Assembly (NCBI GenBank): GCA_019115765.1
Contig: DXCZ01000088.1
Location: 1-50,633 of the forward strand
DNA length: 50,633 nucleotides
From: Candidatus Mediterraneibacter stercoripullorum
GTDB lineage: Bacteria > Bacillota > Clostridia > Lachnospirales > Lachnospiraceae
Reading direction: 5' to 3'
Made by a program: the position numbers and the translations under genes. The notes under the pieces were generated by a model, which saw nothing but the letters and a program-made list of their open reading frames with translations, was not told the DNA's origin and ran no database searches. Numbering within the stretch: the stretch's first letter is position 1; each line of letters begins with the position of its first letter. Positions 7,910 to 15,049 of the stretch are shown here, one piece after another.

Positions 7910-8635
7910 ATGCCAAATGAATCGGGAGAGTGGATCATGCGCGGCTTGGACTGGGACAACCCGCTGCGGATCCGGACGCCGGAGGAGCTGATCCGGTATA
8001 TTGAACAGGTGGGATTCCTGCCGCTGTTCGCCAATGGAGCGGAAGGATTTTCCGTGGAAGATCATGTTTACCCATATGCATGGTGGACCGGCGATTCCGA
8101 ACAGGATCCCTGGGTGTGGCGGGAGATTATCGCCAGAAGCGGGCAGGCTGCCTATGGGAAATTCTTTGACAGGAAGGCAGGATTCATTTCCAGAGAATGG
8201 TTCCCGGTCTTCGCCAATTACAGGCGGGACGGGTATGATTTTGACGCCCGGTACGATGACGAGCTGGCCAGCAACCGGAGCAAGAAGATCATGGATCTGT
8301 TTGAGGACGAGAAGGAGCTGTATTCCTTTGAAGTGAAAAGTCAGGCCGGGTTCGGAAAAGGCGGAGAGAAGAATTTCGACGGCGTGATCACGGACCTGCA
8401 GATGCAGGGCTATATCCTGAACAGGGATTTCCGGAGAAGAAGGCGCAAAAAGGACGGCGTGGAATACGGGTGGCCTATCGCCGTGTATACGACGCCGGAG
8501 CATCTGTGGGGATACGAAGAGGTAACGTCGGCCTACAGGGAAGATCCGCAGAAATCTTTTGAACGGATAATGGAAAAGATTACAGAAGAGTTTCCGAAGG
8601 CTGAGGAAGGGCAGATCCGGAAGATGATTCGATAA
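7910..8635 (+). CDS. AlkZ-related conserved protein
   Basis: This 241-residue soluble protein begins RGLDWDNPLRIRTPEELI. It contains WWTGDSEQDPWVWREIIARSG followed by YGKFFDRKAGFIS, and a basic stretch RRRRRKK near residue 185. I recall this pattern from clostridial proteins annotated as related to the AlkZ DNA-glycosylase (winged-helix) group. Enzymatic activity is not established, and the match is from memory. The start at ATG 7910 fits AAGGAAGGGAG at 7890-7900; an upstream TTG at 7904 is less likely. It follows the TetR gene on the same strand, suggesting co-transcription, and a four-unit tandem repeat begins right after its stop codon. Confidence 0.55.
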   Translation: MPNESGEWIMRGLDWDNPLRIRTPEELIRYIEQVGFLPLFANGAEGFSVEDHVYPYAWWTGDSEQDPWVWREIIARSGQAAYGKFFDRKAGFISREWFPVFANYRRDGYDFDARYDDELASNRSKKIMDLFEDEKELYSFEVKSQAGFGKGGEKNFDGVITDLQMQGYILNRDFRRRRRKKDGVEYGWPIAVYTTPEHLWGYEEVTSAYREDPQKSFERIMEKITEEFPKAEEGQIRKMIR

Positions 8636-8637
8636 GA

Positions 8638-8701
8638 GCGGTATTATTTTCAAGCGGTATTGTTTTCGGGCGGTATTGTTTTCAGGCGTTATTATTTTCA
8701 A
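8638..8701. repeat. four tandem 16-bp units
   Basis: Four exactly adjacent 16-bp units start at 8638, 8654, 8670 and 8686. The consensus is GCGGTATTRTTTTCAR, with 1-3 changes per unit. It fills the gap between the AlkZ-related gene stop (8635) and the next gene. Each unit is TTATTTTC-rich downstream of a GC clamp, so a transcript would carry four repeated U-rich segments. Confidence 0.9.
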
Positions 8702-8736
8702 TAAGAGAAGAATTATTTATGTGGGAGGAAATGAGA

Positions 8737-9072
8737 ATGATCATTGAAGGAAATGAGAAAGAACTTGCTGCAATGAAAGAATTTCACAAGGGGAACCGCC
8801 AGGAGGGGCTCCGGCTCCAGGAAGAGTTCGCTGCACAGTTCCGCGAGGAATACAGGGACAAGGATCACTGTCCCTGTAAGAAAGCCTGTCGCTACCACGG
8901 CAACTGCAAGGAATGTGTGGCCATCCACAGAGCCCATCAGGAGCATGTGCCCAATTGTATGAGGCCTCTGCTGAATAAGAAGATAAAACTTTTATCCGAA
9001 CTGACGGAACATACTATTGCAAATGAGATCGAACCGCCGAAGGAAGTGCTGAGGAAAGAGTTTCAGGAGTAA
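8737..9072 (+). CDS. small Cys-cluster protein, unknown function
   Basis: This 111-residue hydrophilic protein has an N-terminal helix rich in Glu, Lys and Gln. It is followed by a Cys-rich segment, CPCKKACRYHGNCKEC, with a further His and a Cys (HVPNCMR) downstream. This CxC-x3-C-x5-C-x2-C pattern, with nearby His, suggests a zinc- or iron-binding knuckle. Similar small clostridial proteins are annotated as hypothetical or, misleadingly, LPS-related. ATGs at 8719 and 8731 precede it, but GGGAGGAA at 8723-8730 is best spaced for the ATG at 8737. No function can be assigned. Confidence 0.7.
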   Translation: MIIEGNEKELAAMKEFHKGNRQEGLRLQEEFAAQFREEYRDKDHCPCKKACRYHGNCKECVAIHRAHQEHVPNCMRPLLNKKIKLLSELTEHTIANEIEPPKEVLRKEFQE

Positions 9073-9091
9073 TCCGGCTCTTCTTTGCCCG

Positions 9092-9829
9092 TTATCTGTC
9101 CAGGATTTTTCTTACAATCTTTCCGTATTCCATGGGCTCTCTGTTTAGAAATGCCAGATGATTGTAACCGGGCTTTACGGCTATTTTTGCATCCGGATAC
9201 AGCTCTTTTACAACTTTGCTGTTAGTCTGGACATTGTCTTCATCTCCTCCGTACAGCAGGTACATGGGCTGGGTAACTCCCGGTTCCAGCTTGTAATCTG
9301 CCAGGAGCTTCGCGATCACGCGAAGGGAAGGTTTTGTAAGAGAGGTCCGGCAGACGTACTGTATCTCCGGCCAGTCTCCGCCATAGACTTTTCCCAGATC
9401 GCGGATGCTCTGGTCCTTGTCACCTGATGTTTTCATAAAATGGGAAAAGATCAGATAGATCGCTGCATGTACGATGGGCTTGTATTTTGAACGGTAGAAA
9501 TTGACCGCACCGTCGAGCAGCAGCTTCTTAATATGTAATGACGGATGCTTTGCCAGCCTGACAGCGAAGATGGTACCCATGGAAAGACCGATCACCAGCT
9601 CGAATTGAGTGGTGCCTCTGTCCTGAAGCATGCGGACCAGCTTTTCTGTCTGCTGTTCCAGACTTTCGAATTCATCAGAATCCGGATGAAAACCGTCCAG
9701 AGTCACACATACCATTCGATATTCGGGCAGTTCTTCTGCGAGTCTCCGGAAACATTCAGCGGCCATGAATACTCCGGGGACACATAAGACAGCCTTTCCG
9801 GTTTTATCTCCATATTCTTTAATAAGCAT
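9092..9829 (-). CDS. alpha/beta-hydrolase fold protein
   Basis: A 245-residue soluble enzyme of the alpha/beta-hydrolase superfamily. The nucleophile elbow GLSMG places the catalytic Ser at residue 83. The acid is likely in LYGGDEDN and the His in GYNHLAF near the C-terminus. The oxyanion region would be VPGVFMAA. An in-frame extension reaches 9937, but GGGAGG just upstream (minus strand, about 9837-9842) supports the ATG at 9829. It converges with the Cys-cluster gene, with only about 20 bp between the two stops. The substrate is unknown. Confidence 0.8.
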   Translation of the reverse strand: MLIKEYGDKTGKAVLCVPGVFMAAECFRRLAEELPEYRMVCVTLDGFHPDSDEFESLEQQTEKLVRMLQDRGTTQFELVIGLSMGTIFAVRLAKHPSLHIKKLLLDGAVNFYRSKYKPIVHAAIYLIFSHFMKTSGDKDQSIRDLGKVYGGDWPEIQYVCRTSLTKPSLRVIAKLLADYKLEPGVTQPMYLLYGGDEDNVQTNSKVVKELYPDAKIAVKPGYNHLAFLNREPMEYGKIVRKILDR

Positions 9830-10108
9830 TGTATCATCCTCCCATAGCCTGACGTTTATCTTTTGATATATATTGCGCTGCTGGTGTAATACAGTAAAGT
9901 ACCATATCAGGATAGCAGAATGGGGCGGGGCATTCAATTAACCGGGGCGTGACAATGAATGAAAAATGCAGGGGTGATGTGATTTCATGTGAATGGATGA
10001 ACAGTAACCATTGTGGAATTGATAGAGGTATCGAGAATCTTTTGCTTTGGATTAAGCAGAGAAATAAAAACACGAGAACATAACGTCCTATTCAAAATTT
10101 AAAATAAA
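9830..10108. other. gene-free stretch between hydrolase and hsp20 control region
   Basis: About 280 bp separate the hydrolase start from the CIRCE element. I see only a weak 42-codon frame at 9955-10083 without a good ribosome site. The minus-strand promoter of the hydrolase must lie in the left part. Confidence 0.4.
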
Positions 10109-10135
10109 TTAGCACTCGATCCTTGACAGTGCTGA
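10109..10135. promoter_or_regulatory. CIRCE (HrcA) operator
   Basis: TTAGCACTC at 10109-10117, a 9-bp spacer, then CAGTGCTGA at 10127-10135. This matches the CIRCE consensus TTAGCACTC-N9-GAGTGCTAA at 16 of 18 arm positions. It overlaps the -35 box of the hsp20 promoter, where HrcA repressor would block transcription at normal temperature. Confidence 0.9.
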
Positions 10136-10151
10136 TATCAGGTGCTATATT
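10123..10151 (+). promoter_or_regulatory. hsp20 promoter
   Basis: TTGACA at 10123-10128 and TATATT at 10146-10151 are spaced by 17 bp. The -35 box lies inside the CIRCE element. Transcription would start near 10158. Confidence 0.8.
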
Positions 10152-10157
10152 ACAACT

Positions 10158-10342
10158 AGAACAAAGGAAGAGGAACAAAAGGAACTGAAAAGGAAGTGAA
10201 AAGGTTCCGGAAGAAGCTCCAAATCCCGAGTTCCCTCAGCTTGCAACACTTGCGACAACTTCAAGAGTGCGTATGGCAGCCGTATGAAGCGGCTCATAAA
10301 AACTTATTTCTAATGTTTCAATAATGGAAGGAGTAATGACTT
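10158..10342 (+). other. long hsp20 5' leader
   Basis: About 185 nt of leader separate the predicted start from the ATG. The first half is purine-rich. A short hairpin, AGCCG with CGGCT near 10279-10294, lies about 50 nt before GGAAGGAG (10326-10333). There is no clear ROSE or fourU pairing with the ribosome site by eye, so a thermosensor is possible but unsupported. Confidence 0.35.
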
Positions 10343-10795
10343 ATGTTAATGCCGAGTATTTTTGGAGAGAATTTATTTGATGATGACTGGATGGATTTCC
10401 CGTTTGACAGAGATTTCTGGGGAAGAAAGAATCCACTTTATGGTAAAAATGCAAAGAATATCATGAAGACCGATATCAGGGAACATGATGCAGGATATGA
10501 ACTGGATGTGGATCTGCCGGGATTCAAGAAAGACGAGATTAACGTTGAACTTGATAACGGTTACCTGACCATTTCCGCATCCAAGGGACTGGATAAGGAC
10601 GAGCAGGATAAGAAAGGCAAATACATCAGGAAAGAGCGTTACGCAGGCGCTATGCAGAGAAGCTTCTATGTAGGCGATGCTATAACACAGGAAGATATCA
10701 AGGCTAAGTTTGAAGATGGTATCCTGAAACTAAGCATTCCGAAAAAGGACGCAAAAGCAGTTGAGACGAAAAAGACCATTGCTATTGAGGGATGA
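10343..10795 (+). CDS. Hsp20 / alpha-crystallin small heat-shock protein
   Basis: A 150-residue ATP-independent holdase chaperone that binds unfolding proteins in the cytoplasm. The short N-terminal arm (FGENLFDDDWMDFPF) leads to the alpha-crystallin domain from about residue 40. Typical strands include YELDVDLPGFKKDEI, LTISASKG and GILKLSIPKK; the C-terminal tail ends KTIAIEG. Lengths and motifs fit the Clostridium Hsp18 type. A CIRCE element overlaps its promoter, so it belongs to the HrcA regulon, as small heat-shock genes do in some clostridia. A strong terminator follows at once. The 159 bp right after its stop codon are duplicated at 12248-12406. Confidence 0.95.
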   Translation: MLMPSIFGENLFDDDWMDFPFDRDFWGRKNPLYGKNAKNIMKTDIREHDAGYELDVDLPGFKKDEINVELDNGYLTISASKGLDKDEQDKKGKYIRKERYAGAMQRSFYVGDAITQEDIKAKFEDGILKLSIPKKDAKAVETKKTIAIEG

Positions 10796-10829
10796 TCTTT
10801 CCCATAAGGGCATAAAACATAAGAAATGG

Positions 10830-10860
10830 GGTCCGGCACGTGAGATGCCGGGCCTTTTTT
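10830..10860 (+). terminator. hsp20 terminator
   Basis: GGTCCGGCA at 10830-10838 pairs with TGCCGGGCC at 10845-10853, followed by six or more T. An identical structure recurs at 12282-12312 inside the right repeat. Confidence 0.9.
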
Positions 10861-10908
10861 CGTAGAAAAGGGACAGGGCAAAATTCAATTTGGGACACAC
10901 TGAATTTC

Positions 10909-10951
10909 AATTGGGGACGTAGCAAAATCGGATTTTACTACGTCCCCAATT
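10909..10951. repeat. REP-like palindrome (second copy at 12361-12403)
   Basis: A 43-nt imperfect palindrome with 14-bp arms starting AATTGGGGACGTAG and an inner AAAATC/GATTTT stem. The preceding GGGACACACTGAATTT stretch together with GGGGAC arms resembles REP elements associated with IS200-like (RAYT) transposases, from memory. No transposase is present in the window. Confidence 0.65.
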
Positions 10952-11044
10952 GATTGATGTTTTTATCTGGGCATCCCATGAATTATCAATTTATGTGAAG
11001 ACAACGCAAAAATTAATATTGTCATATGGATAGTTGCAGAAAAA

Positions 11045-11086
11045 TGTGATAAACTCACAAATAAGTGATAATTATGTGTGTTCACA
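11045..11086. promoter_or_regulatory. TGTGA/TCACA dyads upstream of the DUF1016 gene
   Basis: TGTGA at 11045-11049 and TCACA at 11055-11059 form a dyad with a 5-bp spacer, and TGTGTTCACA follows at 11077-11086. The same half-site reappears within the gene as a 28-bp perfect palindrome at 11472-11499. Possible operator cluster of an autoregulating protein or a global regulator; inference only. Confidence 0.35.
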
Positions 11087-11182
11087 AAAGTTGCGGAGTG
11101 CACAGTAGACTGCAAAATAGTGCTTACTGTAAGTGAATAGAGAATGATAAGATTTCTGTCAGAAAATGAATTGAGGTGACTT

Positions 11183-12244
11183 ATGGAAAAATATTTGATG
11201 CCATATCAGGAAATTATTACGGATATTAAAAATATTATTTCTTCCGGCCGGGAGATGGCCTACGGCGCTTCCAATAAAGCGATGATTCTCACATATTGGA
11301 ACATTGGAAAACGAATTGTAGAGCAGGAACAAGGAGGAAAAGAGCGTGCGGAATATGGTAAGGGTCTCATTTCTGCATTATCAGAGACTTTAACACAAGA
11401 GTTTGGCCAAAATTATTCAAAGAGAAATCTTCACTATTACGTGAAATTTTATCAGTACTTTTCTGATGAGCAGATTGTGAACGCATGCGTTCACAATCTT
11501 AATTGGACGAAGATCAGGAGTCTTCTTCGTGTTACGGATGAAGATGCCCGTTATTGGTATATGAAAGAAGCTGTTAGTGAGGGCTGGAGTTCCAGAACGT
11601 TAGATCGAAATATCAGCACTCAATATTACTATCGACTTTTACAGGCACCAAAAAAAGAAGATGTGATTGAAGAAATGAAGCAGAAAACTGCAGAATACCA
11701 GAAAAACCAGTTTGAGTTAATTAAGAGTCCGGTTATTGCGGAATTTCTCGGTTTTAAGACGGAGGATTCATATCTGGAAGGAGATTTGGAATCTTCAATT
11801 CTTTCGCATATCCGTGATTTCTTGATGGAAATGGGGAGAGGATTTGCTTTTGTCGCAAGACAACAGCACATTATTACAGAAACATCGGATTATTTTCTTG
11901 ATCTTGTTTTTTACAATATTGAGTTGAAATGTTATGTGCTGATTGATCTGAAGATGGGAAAAATAACTCATCAGGATGTGGGGCAGATTGATATGTATGT
12001 GCGTATGTACGATGACCTAAAGCGCGGTCAGGGGGATAATCCGACTATTGGAATCCTTTTATGTTCAGAAACGGATGAAGATATTGCCAGATATTCGGTA
12101 CTCCACGATAATGACCGTCTGTTTATGTCAAAATATCTGACGTATCTGCCAACAAAAGAGCAGTTAAGGAATGAGATTGAGCGGCAAAAAGAAATCTTTT
12201 ATATGCAGCATCCAACTCTGCAAGATAAAGAGGATAAAAGATAA
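11183..12244 (+). CDS. DUF1016 (YhcG-like) PD-(D/E)XK nuclease family protein
   Basis: A 353-residue protein with the two-part layout of YhcG/DUF1016 proteins. The N-terminal helical region has AMILTYWNIGKRIVEQEQ, GLISALSETLTQEFG and SKRNLHYYVKFYQYF. The C-terminal region has the nuclease-like core DYFLDLVFYN, CYVLIDLKMGKITHQDVGQIDMYV. These proteins are probable DNA-processing nucleases found with mobile and defence genes; exact roles are not known. The ATG at 11183 follows GAGGTGA. The gene is AT-richer than its neighbours and is bounded by 159-bp direct repeats, indicating it arrived or was rearranged as a unit. A 28-bp perfect palindrome lies within the coding region. Confidence 0.85.
   Translation: MEKYLMPYQEIITDIKNIISSGREMAYGASNKAMILTYWNIGKRIVEQEQGGKERAEYGKGLISALSETLTQEFGQNYSKRNLHYYVKFYQYFSDEQIVNACVHNLNWTKIRSLLRVTDEDARYWYMKEAVSEGWSSRTLDRNISTQYYYRLLQAPKKEDVIEEMKQKTAEYQKNQFELIKSPVIAEFLGFKTEDSYLEGDLESSILSHIRDFLMEMGRGFAFVARQQHIITETSDYFLDLVFYNIELKCYVLIDLKMGKITHQDVGQIDMYVRMYDDLKRGQGDNPTIGILLCSETDEDIARYSVLHDNDRLFMSKYLTYLPTKEQLRNEIERQKEIFYMQHPTLQDKEDKR
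11472..11499. repeat. 28-bp perfect palindrome within the DUF1016 gene
   Basis: AGATTGTGAACGCA is followed directly by its exact reverse complement, with no spacer. It encodes part of the segment EQIVNACVHNLNW. The half-site TTGTGA/TCACAA also occurs upstream of the gene. Confidence 0.9.
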
Positions 12245-12247
12245 AAT

Positions 12248-12406
12248 TCTTTCCCATAAGGGCATAAAACATAAGAAATGGGGTCCGGCACGTAAGATGC
12301 CGGGCCTTTTTTCGTAGAAAAGGGACAGGGCAAAATTCAATTTGGGACACACTGAATTTCAATTGGGGACGTAGCAAAATCGGATTTTACTACGTCCCCA
12401 ATTGAT
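12248..12406. repeat. 159-bp direct repeat, right copy
   Basis: Matches 10796-10954 at 158 of 159 positions and begins 4 bp after the DUF1016 stop codon. It carries the second terminator copy (12282-12312) and palindrome (12361-12403). Its right end abuts a TATAAT-like box at 12408-12413 in front of the next gene. Confidence 0.95.
12282..12312 (+). terminator. terminator of the DUF1016 gene
   Basis: Same GGTCCGGCA/TGCCGGGCC stem and T run as the hsp20 terminator, present because of the 159-bp duplication. Confidence 0.88.
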
Positions 12407-12430
12407 GTATAATAGACTGGAAAGAAAGGA

Positions 12431-13087
12431 ATGATCAAATTGAACAAGTTACATATCACAATTCTGAAACGTTATCTTCTACTTCTGGTCGGTCTGTCGA
12501 TAATGGCTTTTGGGGTGGCCTTTTCGATCAAGGCCAGTCTTGGTACATCGCCGATTTCTAGTGTGCCTTATGTTTTGAGTCTGTTTACACCGCTTACGGT
12601 AGGAACGGCGACTATTACCATGCACTGTTTTTTTATCCTGATGCAGATACTGATCCTGAGGAAAAATTATCATTTTATCCAGCTCATGCAGCTTCCTATA
12701 GCGTTCTTCTTTGGGTATCTGACGGATTTTGGAGTGTGGGCCGTGCGGGGGATTTCTTATCATGCGTACTGGCAGCAGTGGATCCTCTGCCTGATCGGCA
12801 TCCTGCTGGTGGCTGTAGGAGTCAGCCTGGAAGTCAAAGCCGGAGTAGTAGTTCTGGCGGGGGAGGGGGTAGTCCTTGCTATCTGCCAGGTACTTCCGGT
12901 GAAGTTTGGTTATATGAAAGTCGGCTTTGATGTGACACTTGTTGTGATCGCATGTGTACTGTCTCTTGTTTTTACCCACCAGCTCCAGGGAGTGAGGGAA
13001 GGAACTGTGGCGGCAGCCATCATGGTCGGGCTGATCGCGAAGCAGCTTGGGAAAATCCTGAACCGCTGGAAACTGGAGGAAATCTGA
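12431..13087 (+). CDS. YczE-type integral membrane protein, paralogue 2
   Basis: A 218-residue membrane protein with about five hydrophobic spans. After a short basic N-terminus it reads YLLLLVGLSIMAFGVAF, then SIKASLGTSPISSVPYVLS, the same family signature as the protein at 1841-2584. It lacks the long hydrophilic loop of that paralogue. The ATG at 12431 directly abuts AAGGA; a TTG at 12440 (spacing about 9 from AGAAAGGA) may be the true start. It follows the right 159-bp repeat and probably has its own promoter at the repeat junction. Function unknown. Confidence 0.75.
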   Translation: MIKLNKLHITILKRYLLLLVGLSIMAFGVAFSIKASLGTSPISSVPYVLSLFTPLTVGTATITMHCFFILMQILILRKNYHFIQLMQLPIAFFFGYLTDFGVWAVRGISYHAYWQQWILCLIGILLVAVGVSLEVKAGVVVLAGEGVVLAICQVLPVKFGYMKVGFDVTLVVIACVLSLVFTHQLQGVREGTVAAAIMVGLIAKQLGKILNRWKLEEI

Positions 13088-13324
13088 TCCCAGTCTGTAC
13101 AATTCTGGCGCTCGGGAAAATGTGTGGACGGGAGCCGGAAGATGGATTCCCGTCCTCTTTGTGCGCGATACGCCCGGCAGGCGGACGCCATGCTTGCACG
13201 AGCGGGCATCCGACGGGCAACGGACAGTGAACGGCGCTGAGCCCGGAGCATTACAGTTCATGCAAGAATGACGATGTATCCCCCTGTTTCTGGGCACGGT
13301 GTGAACTGTAAGCCCCGGAGTAGG
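13088..13324. other. gene-free stretch with inverted repeats
   Basis: No convincing gene is seen. GACGGGA at 13127-13133 pairs with TCCCGTC at 13148-13154 and may end the YczE transcript. TTACAGTTCA at 13251-13260 and its exact complement TGAACTGTAA at 13302-13311 form a 10-bp inverted repeat with a 41-nt interior, possibly a REP-like or MITE-like relic. Confidence 0.5.
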
Positions 13325-13409
13325 TAAAAATCTTGAAAACGTGATAAAAAGGCTGTATAAAAATCTTGAAAACGTGATAGAATAACTATATAAAAATCTT
13401 GAAAACGTG
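13325..13409. repeat. three direct repeats at exact 33-bp period
   Basis: TAAAAATCTTGAAAACGTG occurs at 13325, 13358 and 13391. The first two copies continue with ATA. The third runs into GGAGGG, the ribosome site of the next gene. The 33-bp period equals about three helical turns, so bound proteins would face the same side. Each unit also contains a TATAAAAAT-like stretch that could act as a -10 region. Confidence 0.9.
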
Positions 13410-13421
13410 GAGGGAACAAGT

Positions 13422-14774
13422 TTGAAAAGAAAAATATACGATAAGTTCCTTGAATGGAAGCGTGAAGGTGCAGGAAAAACAGCTCTCTTGATCGATGGCG
13501 CGAGACGTGTCGGAAAAAGCTATATGGCAGAAGCGTTTGCAAGAGCTGAATACAAGTCTTATATAATGATTGATTTCAATAACACTCCGAATGAAGTGAA
13601 GGAGTTGTTTTATACTTATCTGAATGATCTGGATAACTTTTTTATGTATTTGTCGGCATTTTATAATGTGAAGCTCTATAAGCATGATTCTCTGATCATT
13701 TTTGATGAGGTACAGATGTTCCCGAGGGCAAGGGCGGCAATAAAATATCTGGTAGCTGACGGACGTTATGATTATATGGAAACAGGCTCCCTTCTTTCTA
13801 TAAAAAGAAATGTGCAGGATATAGTGATACCGTCAGAAGAGCGGCATATACGGATGTATCCCATGGATTTTGAAGAATTCCTGTGGGCTGTTGGAAACCA
13901 GACTATGATGCCTTTTATCGCAGCATGTTTTGAAAAGAAGCAGCCGTTGGGGCAGGCGCTTCACAGAAAGGCAATGGACTATTTCCGGCAGTATATGATT
14001 GTAGGGGGAATGCCGCAGGCAGTTGCCGAATATTCAGAATCCAGAGATTTTGACAGGGTGGATCGGATCAAACGGGATATACTGACACTTTATCGGGCAG
14101 ATGTTTCAAAATACGCGGAAGGATATGAAAGAAAGGTAGAAAGTATTTTTGATGAGATCCCGGCCCAACTGAGCAGACATGAGAAAAAATTCCGGCTTGC
14201 GTCTATAAGCCGGGAAGCAAGGCTGAGAGAATATGAGGATGCTTTTGCCTGGCTGGATGATGCCATGATCATCAACATCTGCTATAATTCCACAGAACCA
14301 AATGTCGGTCTGCGTATGAATATGGACAGAATGACGATGAAATGTTATATGGCGGATACGGGGCTGCTGATCAGCCATGCGTTTGACGAGAACGGTCTGG
14401 TATCGGAGGAAATATACAGGAAGCTTCTGTTTGATAAGTTGGAGATCAATAAAGGGATGATCCTGGAAAATATTGTCGCCCAGATGCTGACCGCATCAGG
14501 ACATAAGCTTTATTTTTACTCTAATCCGTCAAGAGAAGACTCCGAGGCGAGGATGGAGATAGACTTTTTGGTTTCCAAGAGTAAAGTGACGAGCCGACAT
14601 AATATCTCTCCAATAGAAGTGAAGTCGGGAAGTAATTATACTATAAGTTCTCTTAACAAGTTCCGCAGAAAATACAAGGAGCAGATGAATACCGCGTATG
14701 TGATCCACAAAAATGACTTGAGGACGGAGGATGAGATTGTTTATCTCCCTGCATATATGGTTCCCTGTCTGTAG
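13422..14774 (+). CDS. AAA ATPase with DUF4143 / PD-(D/E)XK C-terminus
   Basis: A 450-residue protein, probably starting at TTG 13422, seven bases after GGAGGG. A GTG at 13407 is an in-frame alternative but lies within the ribosome site. The P-loop GARRVGKS (residues 26-33) and the Walker B-like segment LIIFDEVQ mark the ATPase. A middle region with HIRMYPMDFEEFLWA and YMIVGGMPQAV is typical of the DUF4143 ATPase group. The C-terminus has MEIDFLVSK and ISPIEVKSG, the nuclease-like core. Such genes occur as solitary multicopy elements in gut bacteria; function unknown. An 8-bp hairpin with a TCCG loop (14795-14814) follows the stop. Confidence 0.85.
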   Translation: MKRKIYDKFLEWKREGAGKTALLIDGARRVGKSYMAEAFARAEYKSYIMIDFNNTPNEVKELFYTYLNDLDNFFMYLSAFYNVKLYKHDSLIIFDEVQMFPRARAAIKYLVADGRYDYMETGSLLSIKRNVQDIVIPSEERHIRMYPMDFEEFLWAVGNQTMMPFIAACFEKKQPLGQALHRKAMDYFRQYMIVGGMPQAVAEYSESRDFDRVDRIKRDILTLYRADVSKYAEGYERKVESIFDEIPAQLSRHEKKFRLASISREARLREYEDAFAWLDDAMIINICYNSTEPNVGLRMNMDRMTMKCYMADTGLLISHAFDENGLVSEEIYRKLLFDKLEINKGMILENIVAQMLTASGHKLYFYSNPSREDSEARMEIDFLVSKSKVTSRHNISPIEVKSGSNYTISSLNKFRRKYKEQMNTAYVIHKNDLRTEDEIVYLPAYMVPCL

Positions 14775-14779
14775 GAAGA

Positions 14780-14990
14780 CAGTTAGTATTTGTATCAATC
14801 CTTCCGAGGATTGAAGAGGATGACTTTTCCTTCAGCTATAAGATCATGAGAGGGCCGGCGACGTCGCAGAATGCGGTGAAGCTGCTGAAACTCGCAGGAT
14901 TTCCGGAGGAGATATTGGAAAAGTGCGAAGAGACAGATGAAACACTGGAAAAATCAAAGATTTCCTGCCAAAATGGGGAACGTAAAAGCG
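14780..14990 (+). pseudogene. probable MutS-family C-terminal remnant
   Basis: The frame at 14780-14990 encodes LPRIEEDDFSFSYKIMRGPA, then TSQNAVKLLKLAGFPEEILE. This strongly recalls the end of MutS-type ATPase domains (SYKI..G.A..NAI.LL.LAG.PEEI). No start codon, Walker motifs or upstream MutS sequence are present; the DUF4143-type ATPase gene lies immediately upstream. The frame stays open into dapL without a stop. Insertion or rearrangement appears to have removed the front part. Assignment is from pattern memory. Confidence 0.5.
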
Positions 14991-15049
14991 AGTGCACTCG
15001 GAAATTGCTGAGATTTCCGCGGTACCCATACAGGAAAGGAGACACGACG

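Larger units (their letters stand above)
10796..10954. repeat. 159-bp direct repeat, left copy
   Basis: This segment begins at the hsp20 stop. It holds the hsp20 terminator and, at 10909-10951, a 43-nt near-perfect palindrome (AATTGGGGACGTAG arms plus AAAATC/GATTTT). It is repeated at 12248-12406 with a single difference (G to A at 10842 versus its counterpart). Together the copies bracket the DUF1016 gene. Confidence 0.95.

Noticed and set aside
7700-8701. 333-codon minus-strand frame opposite the TetR and AlkZ-related genes
   Set aside because: The composition is that of an antisense shadow and it spans two genes and a tandem repeat.
9955-10083. 42-codon ORF upstream of hsp20
   Set aside because: No convincing ribosome site, no recognisable family, and it ends before the CIRCE element; likely chance.
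13325-13409. CRISPR mini-array or plasmid iterons
   Set aside because: Three 19-bp repeats with similar AT-rich 14-bp gaps and no cas or rep gene; better read as promoter-region repeats.
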